From NCBI GenBank assembly GCA_964537505.1, contig CAZICK010000082.1:1-17251 (forward strand): DNA of 17,251 nucleotides, read 5' to 3'. Below the pieces are notes generated by a model. That model was not told where the DNA came from. It searched no databases and worked only from the letters and a program-made list of their open reading frames with translations. Positions 6,001 through 13,163 of the stretch are shown here, piece by piece. The translations under genes were made by a program, and so were the position numbers. The DNA comes from DAINBT01 sp036732785 (GTDB lineage: Bacteria > Planctomycetota > Phycisphaerae > Sedimentisphaerales > SM23-30). Every line of letters starts with the position of its first letter. Position 1 is the stretch's first letter.

Positions 6001-8666
6001 CGACACCTGACCCGATGACCTGGTCTTCGGTTCCTGCGGCAGCCGGGGATAGTTCGATTACTATGACGGCTTCAGTTGCCACTGATGATCTCAATGATGT
6101 CGAATACTACTTTACCTGTACCGGTGGCGGCGGCCACGACAGCGGTTGGCAGGCCAACAACTCTTATACCGATATCGGCCTTTCGGCTGGGACGCAGTAC
6201 ACCTACACGGTGACCGCACGGGATACCAGTAATAATTATAATGCCACCGCCCCCTCTATCGCTGAATCCGCGACTACAGATGCGGATGCTGGTGCGCCGA
6301 GCCCCAATCCCGCGACGTTTGCCTCGGCTCCGACCGCGGTAAGCGATACGGAGATTACGATGACGGCGACAACAGGCGCCGATGGTACTGGCCCGGTCAA
6401 GTACTTTTTTGATGAGATTTCCGGCAATCCTGGCGGAACAGACAGCGGATGGGTAACCAACCCTGTCTATAACGATACGGGACTGGCTCCTCAGACGCAG
6501 TACACCTACACGGTACAAATGCGTGATGCCCTGTTGAATACCGGCGCCGTATCGCTGCCGTCCAGTTTTACGACCGCTTTTGCGGGTAGCATAACGGTCA
6601 CCGTGCCAAACAGCGGTTTTGAAACGATTTACAAACCTGGCCAGACTGTGATCACCGCGACCTTATCAGGTTGGTCGCAGGGCGTAGGACCAGACTGCCC
6701 CATAGATGTCGGGCAGTATAACTTTTCCGATGCAACCAGCGGCACCTTGGCCGATATTCCCGGTTGGCTCGGCTACGACATGGACGGGTGGGTCGCTTTT
6801 GGCTGCACATACGACCGTGACCGGACTAATGTAAATCTTCAGGGTTCCGTATCAACCGGAAACAACACTACCCCGGGTGGAGCAAATTGCTACCTGGTCA
6901 ACGGCGCCGACTGGGGCAATCCGGCTGGTGGGCTGATTACCTCGGCAGCCTCTCTCGGCAATATCCAGGGCAATGCCACCTATATACTTTCGATGTACGC
7001 CAATGGCAGCGCGACTCCTATAGTGCTTAAGCTGTTGGCAAACGGAGTAGAAGTCATGCCCACTTCGTCGGTGGATCCGGTTTTGGGCGGTGGCCATCAG
7101 GAATTCTCCAGGAGGTATGACGTTGCCGACCTTACCAGCTATGTTGGCCATGCTATAACGATTGTGTGTGGCATTGGCCGCGACGCCGAAGGTGTCCAGA
7201 GCCATATTGACGACGTATCGCTTAAATACTACGAATTGCCCGGGCGTGGAGACACTGACTTCGACGGCAGAATCAATTTGGTGGATTTCGCGTGGTTAGC
7301 TGCGAACTGGCTGGACAACAGTTGTAATGCGGGCAATAATTTCTGTAGCGGGGCGGACATTGATCGGGCAGATGGTGTTGGACTGGATGATCTGCTTATA
7401 CTGACCGAGCATTGGATGGAAGGTGTTTCGGACCTGGTAGCGCGCTGGAGACTGGATGAGTCGTATGGTATGGTTGTCAGTGATAGTGTTGAGGGTAATG
7501 ACGGAACGATTAAAGGTAATCCGACGTGGCGGCCGAGTGATGGGAAGATAGGTGGGGCGCTGGAATTTGATGGGGTCGGTGATTATGTGGAAGTTGAAGG
7601 TTATAAAGGTATTAGCGGGTCGAATGCTCGAACCATAACCGCATGGGTAAAGGCTGAGTCAAATGGATCGACACTGTCTATTGTGCGTTGGGGTACGATG
7701 GAAAGCAGCGGCGCACTGTGGTCTAATGTGATCAACACCGAAGGCAAACTCCGGGTTGCTGTGTGGGGCGGCAGTGTTGTCGGTGATACGATTATAAATG
7801 ATAATACCTGGCATCATGTAGCGATTGTGTTGCCAGATAAAGAGGGCGTGAAAGTCGAAGATATACGGCTTTATGTAGATGGTGGTCGGGAAGATACCAC
7901 CGTCAGCAATGGCGCCCAGACAATCAATACCGCTGTCGGCATAGATGTTTTGATTTCTTTGGACGATTCCGACGGCCTGCTGGATGATGTTCGGATTTAT
8001 AACTATGCGGTTCCTGAATACCTGATCGCGGAGATGATTAATTTATCGTTGATTGCACATTGGCAGTTTGATGAGTCGAGTGGTACGGTTGCCAGTGATA
8101 TTGTGGAGGGCCACAATGGGACGCTTAATGGCGATCCGACGTGGCAGCCTAGTGGTGGGAAGATTGGCGGTGCGCTGGAATTTGACGGGGTCGGTGATTA
8201 TGTGGAAATCGAAGGTTACAAAGGTATCAGCGGGTCGAATGCTCGAACCGTAACCGCATGGGTCAGGGCTGAGTCAAATGGATCGGCACTGTCGATTGTG
8301 CGTTGGGGTACGCTGGCAATCAACGGCGGGCTATGGTCTAATGTGATCAATGCCGACGGCAAACTGCGAGCCGCTGTGTTGGGCGGCAGCATTGTCGGTG
8401 ATACGGTTATAGATGATAATACATGGCATCACGTAGCGATTGTCTTGCCAGATAAAGAGAATGTGGTAGTCCGGGATATACTGCTTTATGTAGATGGCGA
8501 GCAGGAAGGTACCATTATCAGCAATGGCACCCAGATAATTGACACCGCTGTCGATATGGATGTCTTGATTTCTTTAGATGGTTCTGTTGGTCTGCTGGAT
8601 GATGTTCGGATTTATAACTATGCGCTAAGCGAGGGTGAGATTGGCTCGCTGGCGGATGTGTTGTGA
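3069..8666 (+). CDS. Secreted multidomain M60-family (enhancin-like) metallopeptidase with glycan-binding-like, FN3-like, dockerin-like and LamG modules
   Basis: This 1865-residue protein starts with a signal peptide (basic MCRTR, hydrophobic core, cleavage near QVQA-G at residue 24). A jelly-roll-like module follows at about 25-240, an FN3-like domain at 242-341, and a helical linker to about 470. The M60 domain spans about 495-900, opening with 'TGVYLAPGSIGEVTVP'. Its gluzincin motif is HELSH at 728-732, with the third zinc ligand likely E744 in GHEEAMVN. Two FN3-like domains (979-1073, 1075-1174), a second copy of the first module (1175-1388), a dockerin-like pair (1392-1455; DTDFDGRINLVD) and two LamG domains (1456-1659, 1661-1865) complete it. 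M60 enzymes are known to cut O-glycosylated mucin-type proteins; here that substrate is inferred. The protein would act outside the cell or at its surface. No membrane anchor or sorting signal is visible at the C-terminus. Confidence 0.85.
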   Translation: MCRTRILTIVAVAVFASAIGQVQAGTVTVPNSGFELIYKPGQTVITGVISSGGWTQGVGPDCPIDTGQYNFSDASSGTVADIAGWLGYDRAGWIAWGGTYGRDQTTGNLQGSVSNQGNHTPGGSNCYLANGGGWSNPAGGLIVSNASLGNVQSEAIYTLSMYAKGSATPVVLNLLANGVVVTPTSSVSPVLTGDWQAYSRTYNDVTLSSYVGQAMTIVLGVGRNASGTQSHFDDVSLSSQILGPPGQATNPNPANGAPDVWPDSNLSWTAGDSAESSNVYFGTDPTPDSGEFKGNRTGTTYDPGTMAENTTYYWRIDSVNTYDTTTGVVWSFTTGEFPSGDLASVMTALTNHIAGTTPLSGPQIETLTASFEANKAGLDDTTAIMAQAFALVDYYDTIVGPLFINAETSGGFPRVQGGSDGYELERAIFAVQQAIIDVIYTPANCQTYQTFLDGKMFETSDFFPGACTPPVDPEVSYEVAINASNPTMWGKPVCYGPIPARRPTGVYLAPGSIGEVTVPSAMVNHGFKIQVGAHAVDKYAYYKDTLQRLDRVTTSFPITSTVTSIANPLGGGVYIMVPYEANLGIQTVEIANVVQSPFFSATSFHQTTLQEWTNTERHHPGPWADFESDKFMMNVPTSWIYAYADPVSQMADWDLAMDAVSELIGYASPHNIRNTVVLYVQPDLSIQHGAYGTGYPQINHGYNPNDSTNGNSSHFWLTNVMGWSTEFHELSHCQLFSKFPGHEEAMVNLPYVYVASEKFGIPLVDAFTDSMQLGYLENIDVDQAALTWFVTENFRNGRPMDLTDSEYNEVRYQHRGYGRYVEIGTLFGWDKLSDFYYQEQLDYISPPPSDGLEYTDSRIFRLSKAIGYDITPLIHCWGVHPENPGDLHAAMAGEGLQVSQAFHDRLIHYKDIIPADNAEFWDHYLTIYPSQPEGGNPLYQYGWYNVWKYIYDTEEGTAAKAAMQYIIDLYYDPDVTPPTPDPMTWSSVPAAAGDSSITMTASVATDDLNDVEYYFTCTGGGGHDSGWQANNSYTDIGLSAGTQYTYTVTARDTSNNYNATAPSIAESATTDADAGAPSPNPATFASAPTAVSDTEITMTATTGADGTGPVKYFFDEISGNPGGTDSGWVTNPVYNDTGLAPQTQYTYTVQMRDALLNTGAVSLPSSFTTAFAGSITVTVPNSGFETIYKPGQTVITATLSGWSQGVGPDCPIDVGQYNFSDATSGTLADIPGWLGYDMDGWVAFGCTYDRDRTNVNLQGSVSTGNNTTPGGANCYLVNGADWGNPAGGLITSAASLGNIQGNATYILSMYANGSATPIVLKLLANGVEVMPTSSVDPVLGGGHQEFSRRYDVADLTSYVGHAITIVCGIGRDAEGVQSHIDDVSLKYYELPGRGDTDFDGRINLVDFAWLAANWLDNSCNAGNNFCSGADIDRADGVGLDDLLILTEHWMEGVSDLVARWRLDESYGMVVSDSVEGNDGTIKGNPTWRPSDGKIGGALEFDGVGDYVEVEGYKGISGSNARTITAWVKAESNGSTLSIVRWGTMESSGALWSNVINTEGKLRVAVWGGSVVGDTIINDNTWHHVAIVLPDKEGVKVEDIRLYVDGGREDTTVSNGAQTINTAVGIDVLISLDDSDGLLDDVRIYNYAVPEYLIAEMINLSLIAHWQFDESSGTVASDIVEGHNGTLNGDPTWQPSGGKIGGALEFDGVGDYVEIEGYKGISGSNARTVTAWVRAESNGSALSIVRWGTLAINGGLWSNVINADGKLRAAVLGGSIVGDTVIDDNTWHHVAIVLPDKENVVVRDILLYVDGEQEGTIISNGTQIIDTAVDMDVLISLDGSVGLLDDVRIYNYALSEGEIGSLADVL
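3141..3786 (+). repeat. First copy of the flanking module of the M60 protein
   Basis: This encodes residues about 25-240 and is repeated at 6591-7231. Shared landmarks are TVPNSGFE, IYKPGQTVIT, GVGPDCPID, GQYNFSDA, GWLGYD, TPGG-NCYL and the closing DDVSL. The two copies have many synonymous differences, so this duplication is older than the LamG one. Confidence 0.85.
6591..7231 (+). repeat. Second copy of the flanking module of the M60 protein
   Basis: It encodes residues about 1175-1388, matches the module at 3141-3786 over its whole length with a few short gaps, and ends just before the dockerin-like segment. The beta-rich pattern and closing DDVSL resemble carbohydrate-binding or HpiC1-like modules, but I cannot assign a family firmly. 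Confidence 0.85.
7434..8663 (+). repeat. Tandem pair of LamG domains, near-identical at DNA level
   Basis: The units are about 7434-8045 and 8050-8663. Long stretches differ only at scattered positions, for example around 7563-7680 against 8173-8290, where both encode EFDGVGDYVE, GYKGISGSNAR and AESNGS. Low divergence at synonymous sites points to a recent duplication or continuing gene conversion. Confidence 0.85.
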
Positions 8667-8750
8667 CAGTGATTGAATGATGGAAGGCACGAGATAGCCA
8701 AAACTGTATGAGGAATAAATTTGTGGGCTGGCGGAGGTGGATGGTTGAAG

Positions 8751-8757
8751 GTATAAT
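8751..8757 (+). promoter_or_regulatory. Candidate -10 box of the flippase gene
   Basis: GTATAAT at 8751-8757 lies 55 bases before the flippase start, in the 146-base gap after the peptidase gene. No good -35 hexamer sits at normal spacing. The surrounding bases, GTATAATGCAGCGCAG, resemble GTATAATGGCGCAG at 2809-2822 before the peptidase gene. Confidence 0.3.
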
Positions 8758-8802
8758 GCAGCGCAGATGAGTTTCGATAATTCGTCCGTTTGTGTTTGTT
8801 TT

Positions 8803-8807
8803 GGGAG
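8803..8807 (+). promoter_or_regulatory. Ribosome-binding site fixing the flippase start
   Basis: GGGAG at 8803-8807, within GGGAGAGG, is 5 bases before the ATG at 8813. An upstream in-frame GTG at 8792 has no such site, so the ATG is preferred. Confidence 0.6.
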
Positions 8808-8812
8808 AGGTG

Positions 8813-10117
8813 ATGGTACAAGGCAAACCTGCTGCAGATAGATCAAAAGGAAGCCTGTCAACTAACGCGGCGTGGGCGGTAGCGGGTAATATTTCGTATG
8901 GTGCCGGGCGACTGCTGATTTTTGTGATTCTGGCTAAGGCGTTTGATCAGGAACAGGTTGGTCAGTTTGTTTTGTCGCTGGCGATCGTAACGCCGTTGTC
9001 TTTCCTGCTGAATATGGAGTTGCGGCTGGTTCTGGTGACGGATACTAAGGGCCTGGTTGATGTGGGCTACTGCCTGGCTGTGCGTTTGGTGAGTAACGCG
9101 GTGTTAGCATTGGTTCTGCTGGGGTTTTGTGAGGTTATGCGGAACGGTTGGGGGTGGGATGGGGATAAGATTGCCCTGATGCTGTTGGTGGGTGGGGTAC
9201 GCATGGTTGAAAGTATGGCTGATCTGTACCTTGGGGTGCTGCAAAAGCATGAGCGGATGAAAAATGTGGCGATCTCACAAACGCTCAAGACATTGGCTGT
9301 GCTGTTGTGTGCGGCGTTGGCGGCGCAGTGGTCGGATGATATTTGGCCAGTAGTGGCAGGGTGGCTTTTGGCGGTGCTTCTGGTTGGCTGGTACTATGAC
9401 CGACGATGTGCCTGGCGTCATCAGCCGGTGGGAATCCACTGGAGCAGCGGCGTTAGCAAAGATTTGGTAAAACTTGCGTTTCCACTGGGAATTTTCGTTA
9501 CGATTACCAGTTTCAATGACGGAGTGGGGCGGTATTTTGTGGGTTATTTTATGGGCGATGCGGTGGTAGCGTACCTGGCGGCGATGCTGTTTGTGGTGAC
9601 CGGAGCAGCGGCGGTGCAAAACGGAGTAAATCAGTCGGTATTGCCGCGGTTGGCGGTGTACTACGCGAGTAATATCGATGCTTTCTGGAAGCTGCTGCGC
9701 CGGGTTTTAGCCCTGTCGTGGTTGGCTATGGCAGGATTGTTGGCAGTAGTGTGGTGGCAGGGAAAGCTGATTGTAAGAATAATCTCGCGGACAGAATACG
9801 TGGATTATCTGTATGCGCCGGAACAAGTGAAGGACGTACCACTGTTTGTGCTGGTGATATTTGCAGGATGTGTTTTGCTGACAGGAATGATTGTGGGAAG
9901 TGCCCTTATGGCGTGTCACCGATTTAAGAGTAATTTGGCGGCGGTGGCGTTGGGGTTGGCAGTTAACGTAATAATCTGTTGGCTGTATGTGGGCGATTAT
10001 GGTGTGAGAGCGGCGGCCTGGGCGGGAATTTTTTCGGCGGGGATAACGACATTGGTCTGCACGATAGTACTGGTTTGGGTTGTACCTAAACCGGCCAGGC
10101 AAATCGACCTCAAATAA
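8813..10117 (+). CDS. Polysaccharide flippase of the Wzx/MOP type (oligosaccharide flippase family)
   Basis: A 434-residue integral membrane protein made almost wholly of hydrophobic segments, about 12 by eye. It opens with a soluble stretch and then 'NAAWAVAGNISYGAGRLLIFVILAKAFDQEQVGQFVLSLA' (residues about 18-57, named only as a landmark). That start, a helix pair followed by 'G-F--aLa', is typical of Wzx-like flippases of the MATE/MOP superfamily. These proteins move undecaprenyl-linked sugar repeat units across the inner membrane for O-antigen, exopolysaccharide or teichuronic-type polymers. Length is normal for the family. No glycosyltransferase or polymerase gene is adjacent, so it is either an orphan or part of a dispersed pathway. 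It starts 146 bases after the M60 gene with its own likely -10 box, so co-transcription is not required. Confidence 0.75.
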   Translation: MVQGKPAADRSKGSLSTNAAWAVAGNISYGAGRLLIFVILAKAFDQEQVGQFVLSLAIVTPLSFLLNMELRLVLVTDTKGLVDVGYCLAVRLVSNAVLALVLLGFCEVMRNGWGWDGDKIALMLLVGGVRMVESMADLYLGVLQKHERMKNVAISQTLKTLAVLLCAALAAQWSDDIWPVVAGWLLAVLLVGWYYDRRCAWRHQPVGIHWSSGVSKDLVKLAFPLGIFVTITSFNDGVGRYFVGYFMGDAVVAYLAAMLFVVTGAAAVQNGVNQSVLPRLAVYYASNIDAFWKLLRRVLALSWLAMAGLLAVVWWQGKLIVRIISRTEYVDYLYAPEQVKDVPLFVLVIFAGCVLLTGMIVGSALMACHRFKSNLAAVALGLAVNVIICWLYVGDYGVRAAAWAGIFSAGITTLVCTIVLVWVVPKPARQIDLK

Positions 10118-10123
10118 ATCCTT

Positions 10124-10145
10124 ACAAAAAAAGTGTTTTTTTTGT
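10124..10145 (+). terminator. A/T hairpin after the flippase gene, possible terminator
   Basis: ACAAAAAAA (10124-10132) can pair with TTTTTTTGT (10137-10145) around a GTGT loop, starting 7 bases after the stop codon. The stem is nearly all A-T and so weak, but the T run would favour release of the transcript. Confidence 0.35.
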
Positions 10146-10189
10146 TGATTTTCTTGTCGAATTGCCGTACCATCGCCGCTGTACTAGTT

Positions 10190-10389
<200 letters not shown>

Positions 10390-10467
10390 CGGCACACATT
10401 TTTCAAAATACTGGCAGGGTTTCATCGGCTTGTGACTTGGCAGGCATTTTTCACGTGCGGTACATGG

Positions 10468-11625
10468 CTAGGGTTTTTCTCCCTGGTATAGTTCGTACTT
10501 TAACAGGCGGCACTCGATATTCCCGTTGTAGAATACCATGCGGCGAGAGGCTTTTAGTCCGATCTTCGCAGATAACTGTTTGTTGCCGATGAGCAGGTAT
10601 GCTGTGTGTCCGGTGCATCGCTTCTTTAGGAAGTCGCCAATGCGTTTATAGTCTTTTTCGAGTTGTTCGAGTTGGCCCAGCCGTGAGCCGTATTCCGGAT
10701 TCATTACCACAATTCCATTATCCCGCGGCAGGGGTGTGTCAGCGAAGTCACATACGTCAAATTCTATCAGATGGTCCACGCCTGCGGTTTTCGCGTTGTG
10801 TCTGGCCGCGTCAATTGCGTGAGGGTCTATATCCGTCGCGATAATTCGTTTTTGCAAACCGTCTTTGCGTATAGTTTTGCGAATATCATAACGCAGTTCT
10901 TTCCATATCCGCTCATCAAAACCTTTTATGTGTTTGAACCCAAAATTGCTGCGCAGCGCTCCCGGTGGCTTATTCATCGCGATAAGAGCCGCTTCGATGG
11001 CGAGTGTTCCACTGCCGCACATCGGAAGGACCATGTCCTGTGAGCCATCATATCCTGTTGCCATGATAATGGCTGCCGCCAGTGATTCGCGCAGCGGTGC
11101 TTTGTGCGGCATCTTACGATAGTTACGATCGGAAAGCTTTGCACCAGAAGTATTAAGATATATCCAAGCCTTGTCATTTTTCCAGAAAAGATTAACAACT
11201 ACTCCATTTCTGTCTTTACCGCTATCGGGGCGATTGGACAATTTTCTCTGGATACGGTCAACAATCGCATCCTTAACCTTCATGTTAGGATACATACTAT
11301 TGTTAACCGTATATGTGTCCACTCGTGAGAGCACACACAATCGCTCCTGCGGTGAGATGATCTTCTCCCATGGAACCGTACTGATTTGTTTGTACAAGGC
11401 CTCGGTACTGCCGCAGCGAAATTCGCGCAAGAGATAAAGCACACTAAAAGCCGTCCGCAAACAGTAATTCAATTTCATACAATCGATAAATGATCCGCGA
11501 GTAACGACACTTCCAGGATGACTGCTTACGATCTCAAAGGCGAGCGTCTCAATTTCTGCGGCAAGGTAATCTTTCAATCCCGGGCCACAAGTAACCAATA
11601 TATTTCTGCGCTCTTTGATGTCCAT
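10468..11625 (-). CDS. THUMP-domain RNA methyltransferase, RlmL/YpsC-like (putative 23S rRNA guanine-N2 methyltransferase)
   Basis: A 385-residue cytoplasmic protein of the COG0116 type. The N-terminal RNA-binding region with THUMP spans about residues 5-165, followed by the family linker 'LSDRNYRKMPHKAPLRESLA' (165-184). Motif I is PMCGSGTLAIEAAL at 201-214 and the acidic strand-2 end is ATDIDPHA at 263-270. Relatives place an N2-methyl group on a guanine of 23S rRNA. Two signature positions differ from what I expect: L200 where relatives usually have Asp before PMCGSGT, and NPEYGSRLG at 309-317 where the catalytic motif is usually NPPYGERL. The length matches the single-domain form, not the RlmKL fusion. 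The ATG at 11625 has no clear ribosome-binding site. The gene is convergent with tRNA-Phe and divergent from the helicase gene. Confidence 0.8.
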   Translation of the reverse strand: MDIKERRNILVTCGPGLKDYLAAEIETLAFEIVSSHPGSVVTRGSFIDCMKLNYCLRTAFSVLYLLREFRCGSTEALYKQISTVPWEKIISPQERLCVLSRVDTYTVNNSMYPNMKVKDAIVDRIQRKLSNRPDSGKDRNGVVVNLFWKNDKAWIYLNTSGAKLSDRNYRKMPHKAPLRESLAAAIIMATGYDGSQDMVLPMCGSGTLAIEAALIAMNKPPGALRSNFGFKHIKGFDERIWKELRYDIRKTIRKDGLQKRIIATDIDPHAIDAARHNAKTAGVDHLIEFDVCDFADTPLPRDNGIVVMNPEYGSRLGQLEQLEKDYKRIGDFLKKRCTGHTAYLLIGNKQLSAKIGLKASRRMVFYNGNIECRLLKYELYQGEKP

Positions 11626-11718
11626 GAATATTATTTATGCCCGGTGGCTTCTTTTGTCAACTTCAAAGCCCTCAGCAGGCTATTAATATGGCGATCTCAA
11701 TTGAATTTTCTCGTTTGT

Positions 11719-11734
11719 CCGCGGGTAACCGCGG
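11719..11734. repeat. GC-only hairpin between the methyltransferase and helicase genes
   Basis: CCGCGG (11719-11724), loop GTAA, CCGCGG (11729-11734). Each arm is itself a palindrome. GTAA fits the GNRA loop class, so a stable RNA hairpin is plausible on the plus strand. No T tract follows. Confidence 0.4.
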
Positions 11735-11802
11735 CGTATAGGAATTTGTATTTAAGTTACGCTGTCTCAACGAGTTAACATAACACCATCAGTTGACCAC
11801 AG

Positions 11803-11816
11803 TACCCTTAAGGGTA
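11803..11816. promoter_or_regulatory. 14-base perfect palindrome, candidate operator of the helicase gene
   Basis: TACCCTTAAGGGTA is perfectly self-complementary and ends 49 bases before the -10 box at 11866, a normal place for an activator or repressor site. The binding protein is unknown. Confidence 0.4.
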
Positions 11817-11865
11817 TAGGGAGCCTGTAGATTTAATTTGTATTTCCTTTATGAGGGCATTTGTG

Positions 11866-11871
11866 TATAAT
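11866..11871 (+). promoter_or_regulatory. Candidate -10 box of the helicase gene
   Basis: A perfect TATAAT in the context GTATAATGCGGAAG lies 61 bases before the helicase ATG. The best hexamer 17 bases upstream (TTTCCT, 11843-11848) is a poor -35 box, which suggests activator help or another sigma factor. Confidence 0.4.
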
Positions 11872-11932
11872 GCGGAAGTGGTCACCGTAACGATTTGAAA
11901 TTCGATTTGGAAAGAAGGCAATCGCCTATTAT

Positions 11933-13123
11933 ATGAAATTTGCCGAACTAGACTTAAAACCCCAGATATTAAAAGCCCTCGATCAGCTCGGACACACACA
12001 ACTAACCCCGATACAGCAAGAAACATTCTCGCATATTATCGCAGGCAGGGATATAATCGCACTGGCTGAGACCGGCTCCGGAAAAACTTCCGCCTGCTCA
12101 ATCCCAATCCTTCAGGCCGTCGATCCCGAGGAAAATATGATACAGGCGTTAGTAATGGTTCCAACCCGTGAGCTTGCGCTTCAATACGTTTCTGCCATCT
12201 CAGATGTGGCTAAATTCACTCACATCGCTCCGTTTGCTGTCTATGGCGGTTTTTCAATCGCGATCCAAAAGGCAAAGCTCGCACACGGTGTCCATGTTCT
12301 GGTCGCAACTCCCGGCCGTCTTATCGACCTCATATATAACAGCCCAATAAACCTCTCGAAAGTCCGGACACTAATACTGGATGAAGCAGACGAAATGCTG
12401 AAAATGGGTTTCATTACTGACATCGAGTTCATCATAGATTGCCTGGTCCATGAACACCAGACCCTGCTCTTTGCCGCGACAATGCCGAGCCAGATAAAAC
12501 ACCTGGCAAAAAAATACTTGAAGAATCCTGTTACTATTGAGTTGAATGTCGATCAGGTTGCGCCGCAGAGCCTGTGCCACCATTTTCGACAGGTCAAAGG
12601 ACTCGAAAAATTTCCCACATTATTAAAATACATCAGGGATACAAAACCCGCCCAGGCAATAATTTTTTGCAATTCCCGAAGAAATTGCATAAACCTGTAC
12701 GACCGTTTAAAAAATGAAATCGATTCTGTCGATTTTCTACACGGGGGCATAGAGCAATCCAGGCGGACGTCTATTTTTCGTCAATTCAAAAAGAAGCAGA
12801 TCAAAACAATCGTCGCAACCGACATTGCCAGCAGAGGCCTGGATTTCAGCCATGTCACGGATGTTATAAATTACGATTTTCCGCTTAACCCGCAGGCATA
12901 CACCCATCGGTCCGGCCGAACCGCGAGGATGGGAAGAAAAGGAACCGCTGTCACTTTCTTCAGTAATCACGATTTGCATGCATTGAAAGAAGTCATAGAA
13001 ACTAACAATATCAAACCCGTCTGGCTGAATGCCGAGCCCCAACTGGACAAAATCAAAAGACCAAGAAACACTTACCGCAAGTTCCATGCCGGGCGGTCGA
13101 ATACATCCAGACGCAGATCGTAA
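11933..13123 (+). CDS. DEAD-box ATP-dependent RNA helicase
   Basis: A 396-residue cytoplasmic helicase with both RecA-like domains. The Q motif region is F3 with TPIQQ at 25-29. Motif I is AETGSGKT (45-52), Ia PTRELA (77-82), Ib TPGR (126-129), II DEAD (150-153), IV IIFCNSRR (243-250), V ATDIASRGLD (295-304) and VI HRSGRTARMGR (325-335). A basic, Arg-rich tail (about 374-396) probably binds RNA. Such enzymes unwind short RNA duplexes in ribosome assembly, mRNA decay or cold adaptation. Motif III reads AAT (181-183, in LLFAATMP) instead of the usual SAT, a position linked to coupling ATP use to unwinding. A purine-rich stretch (GAAGG, 11914-11918) is rather far upstream of the ATG. The gene is convergent with the DUF486 gene, with a 40-base gap. 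Confidence 0.92.
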   Translation: MKFAELDLKPQILKALDQLGHTQLTPIQQETFSHIIAGRDIIALAETGSGKTSACSIPILQAVDPEENMIQALVMVPTRELALQYVSAISDVAKFTHIAPFAVYGGFSIAIQKAKLAHGVHVLVATPGRLIDLIYNSPINLSKVRTLILDEADEMLKMGFITDIEFIIDCLVHEHQTLLFAATMPSQIKHLAKKYLKNPVTIELNVDQVAPQSLCHHFRQVKGLEKFPTLLKYIRDTKPAQAIIFCNSRRNCINLYDRLKNEIDSVDFLHGGIEQSRRTSIFRQFKKKQIKTIVATDIASRGLDFSHVTDVINYDFPLNPQAYTHRSGRTARMGRKGTAVTFFSNHDLHALKEVIETNNIKPVWLNAEPQLDKIKRPRNTYRKFHAGRSNTSRRRS

Positions 13124-13163
13124 TTTTTCTGAGCAGACAAATGCAGGTTGCGGAAAGGATATA

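Larger units (their letters stand above)
11626..11932. other. Divergent promoter region between the RNA methyltransferase and helicase genes
   Basis: About 300 bases without a supported gene separate two divergent RNA-acting genes. It holds a CCGCGG-GTAA-CCGCGG hairpin (11719-11734), the palindrome at 11803-11816 and a -10 box at 11866-11871. TGACCAC (11794-11800) is inversely matched by GTGGTCA (11878-11884), bracketing the -10 box. Confidence 0.5.

Noticed and set aside
8667..10117. A polysaccharide biosynthesis cluster formed with the flippase
   Set aside because: No glycosyltransferase, polymerase or sugar-nucleotide gene is present on either side, so only the single flippase is supported.
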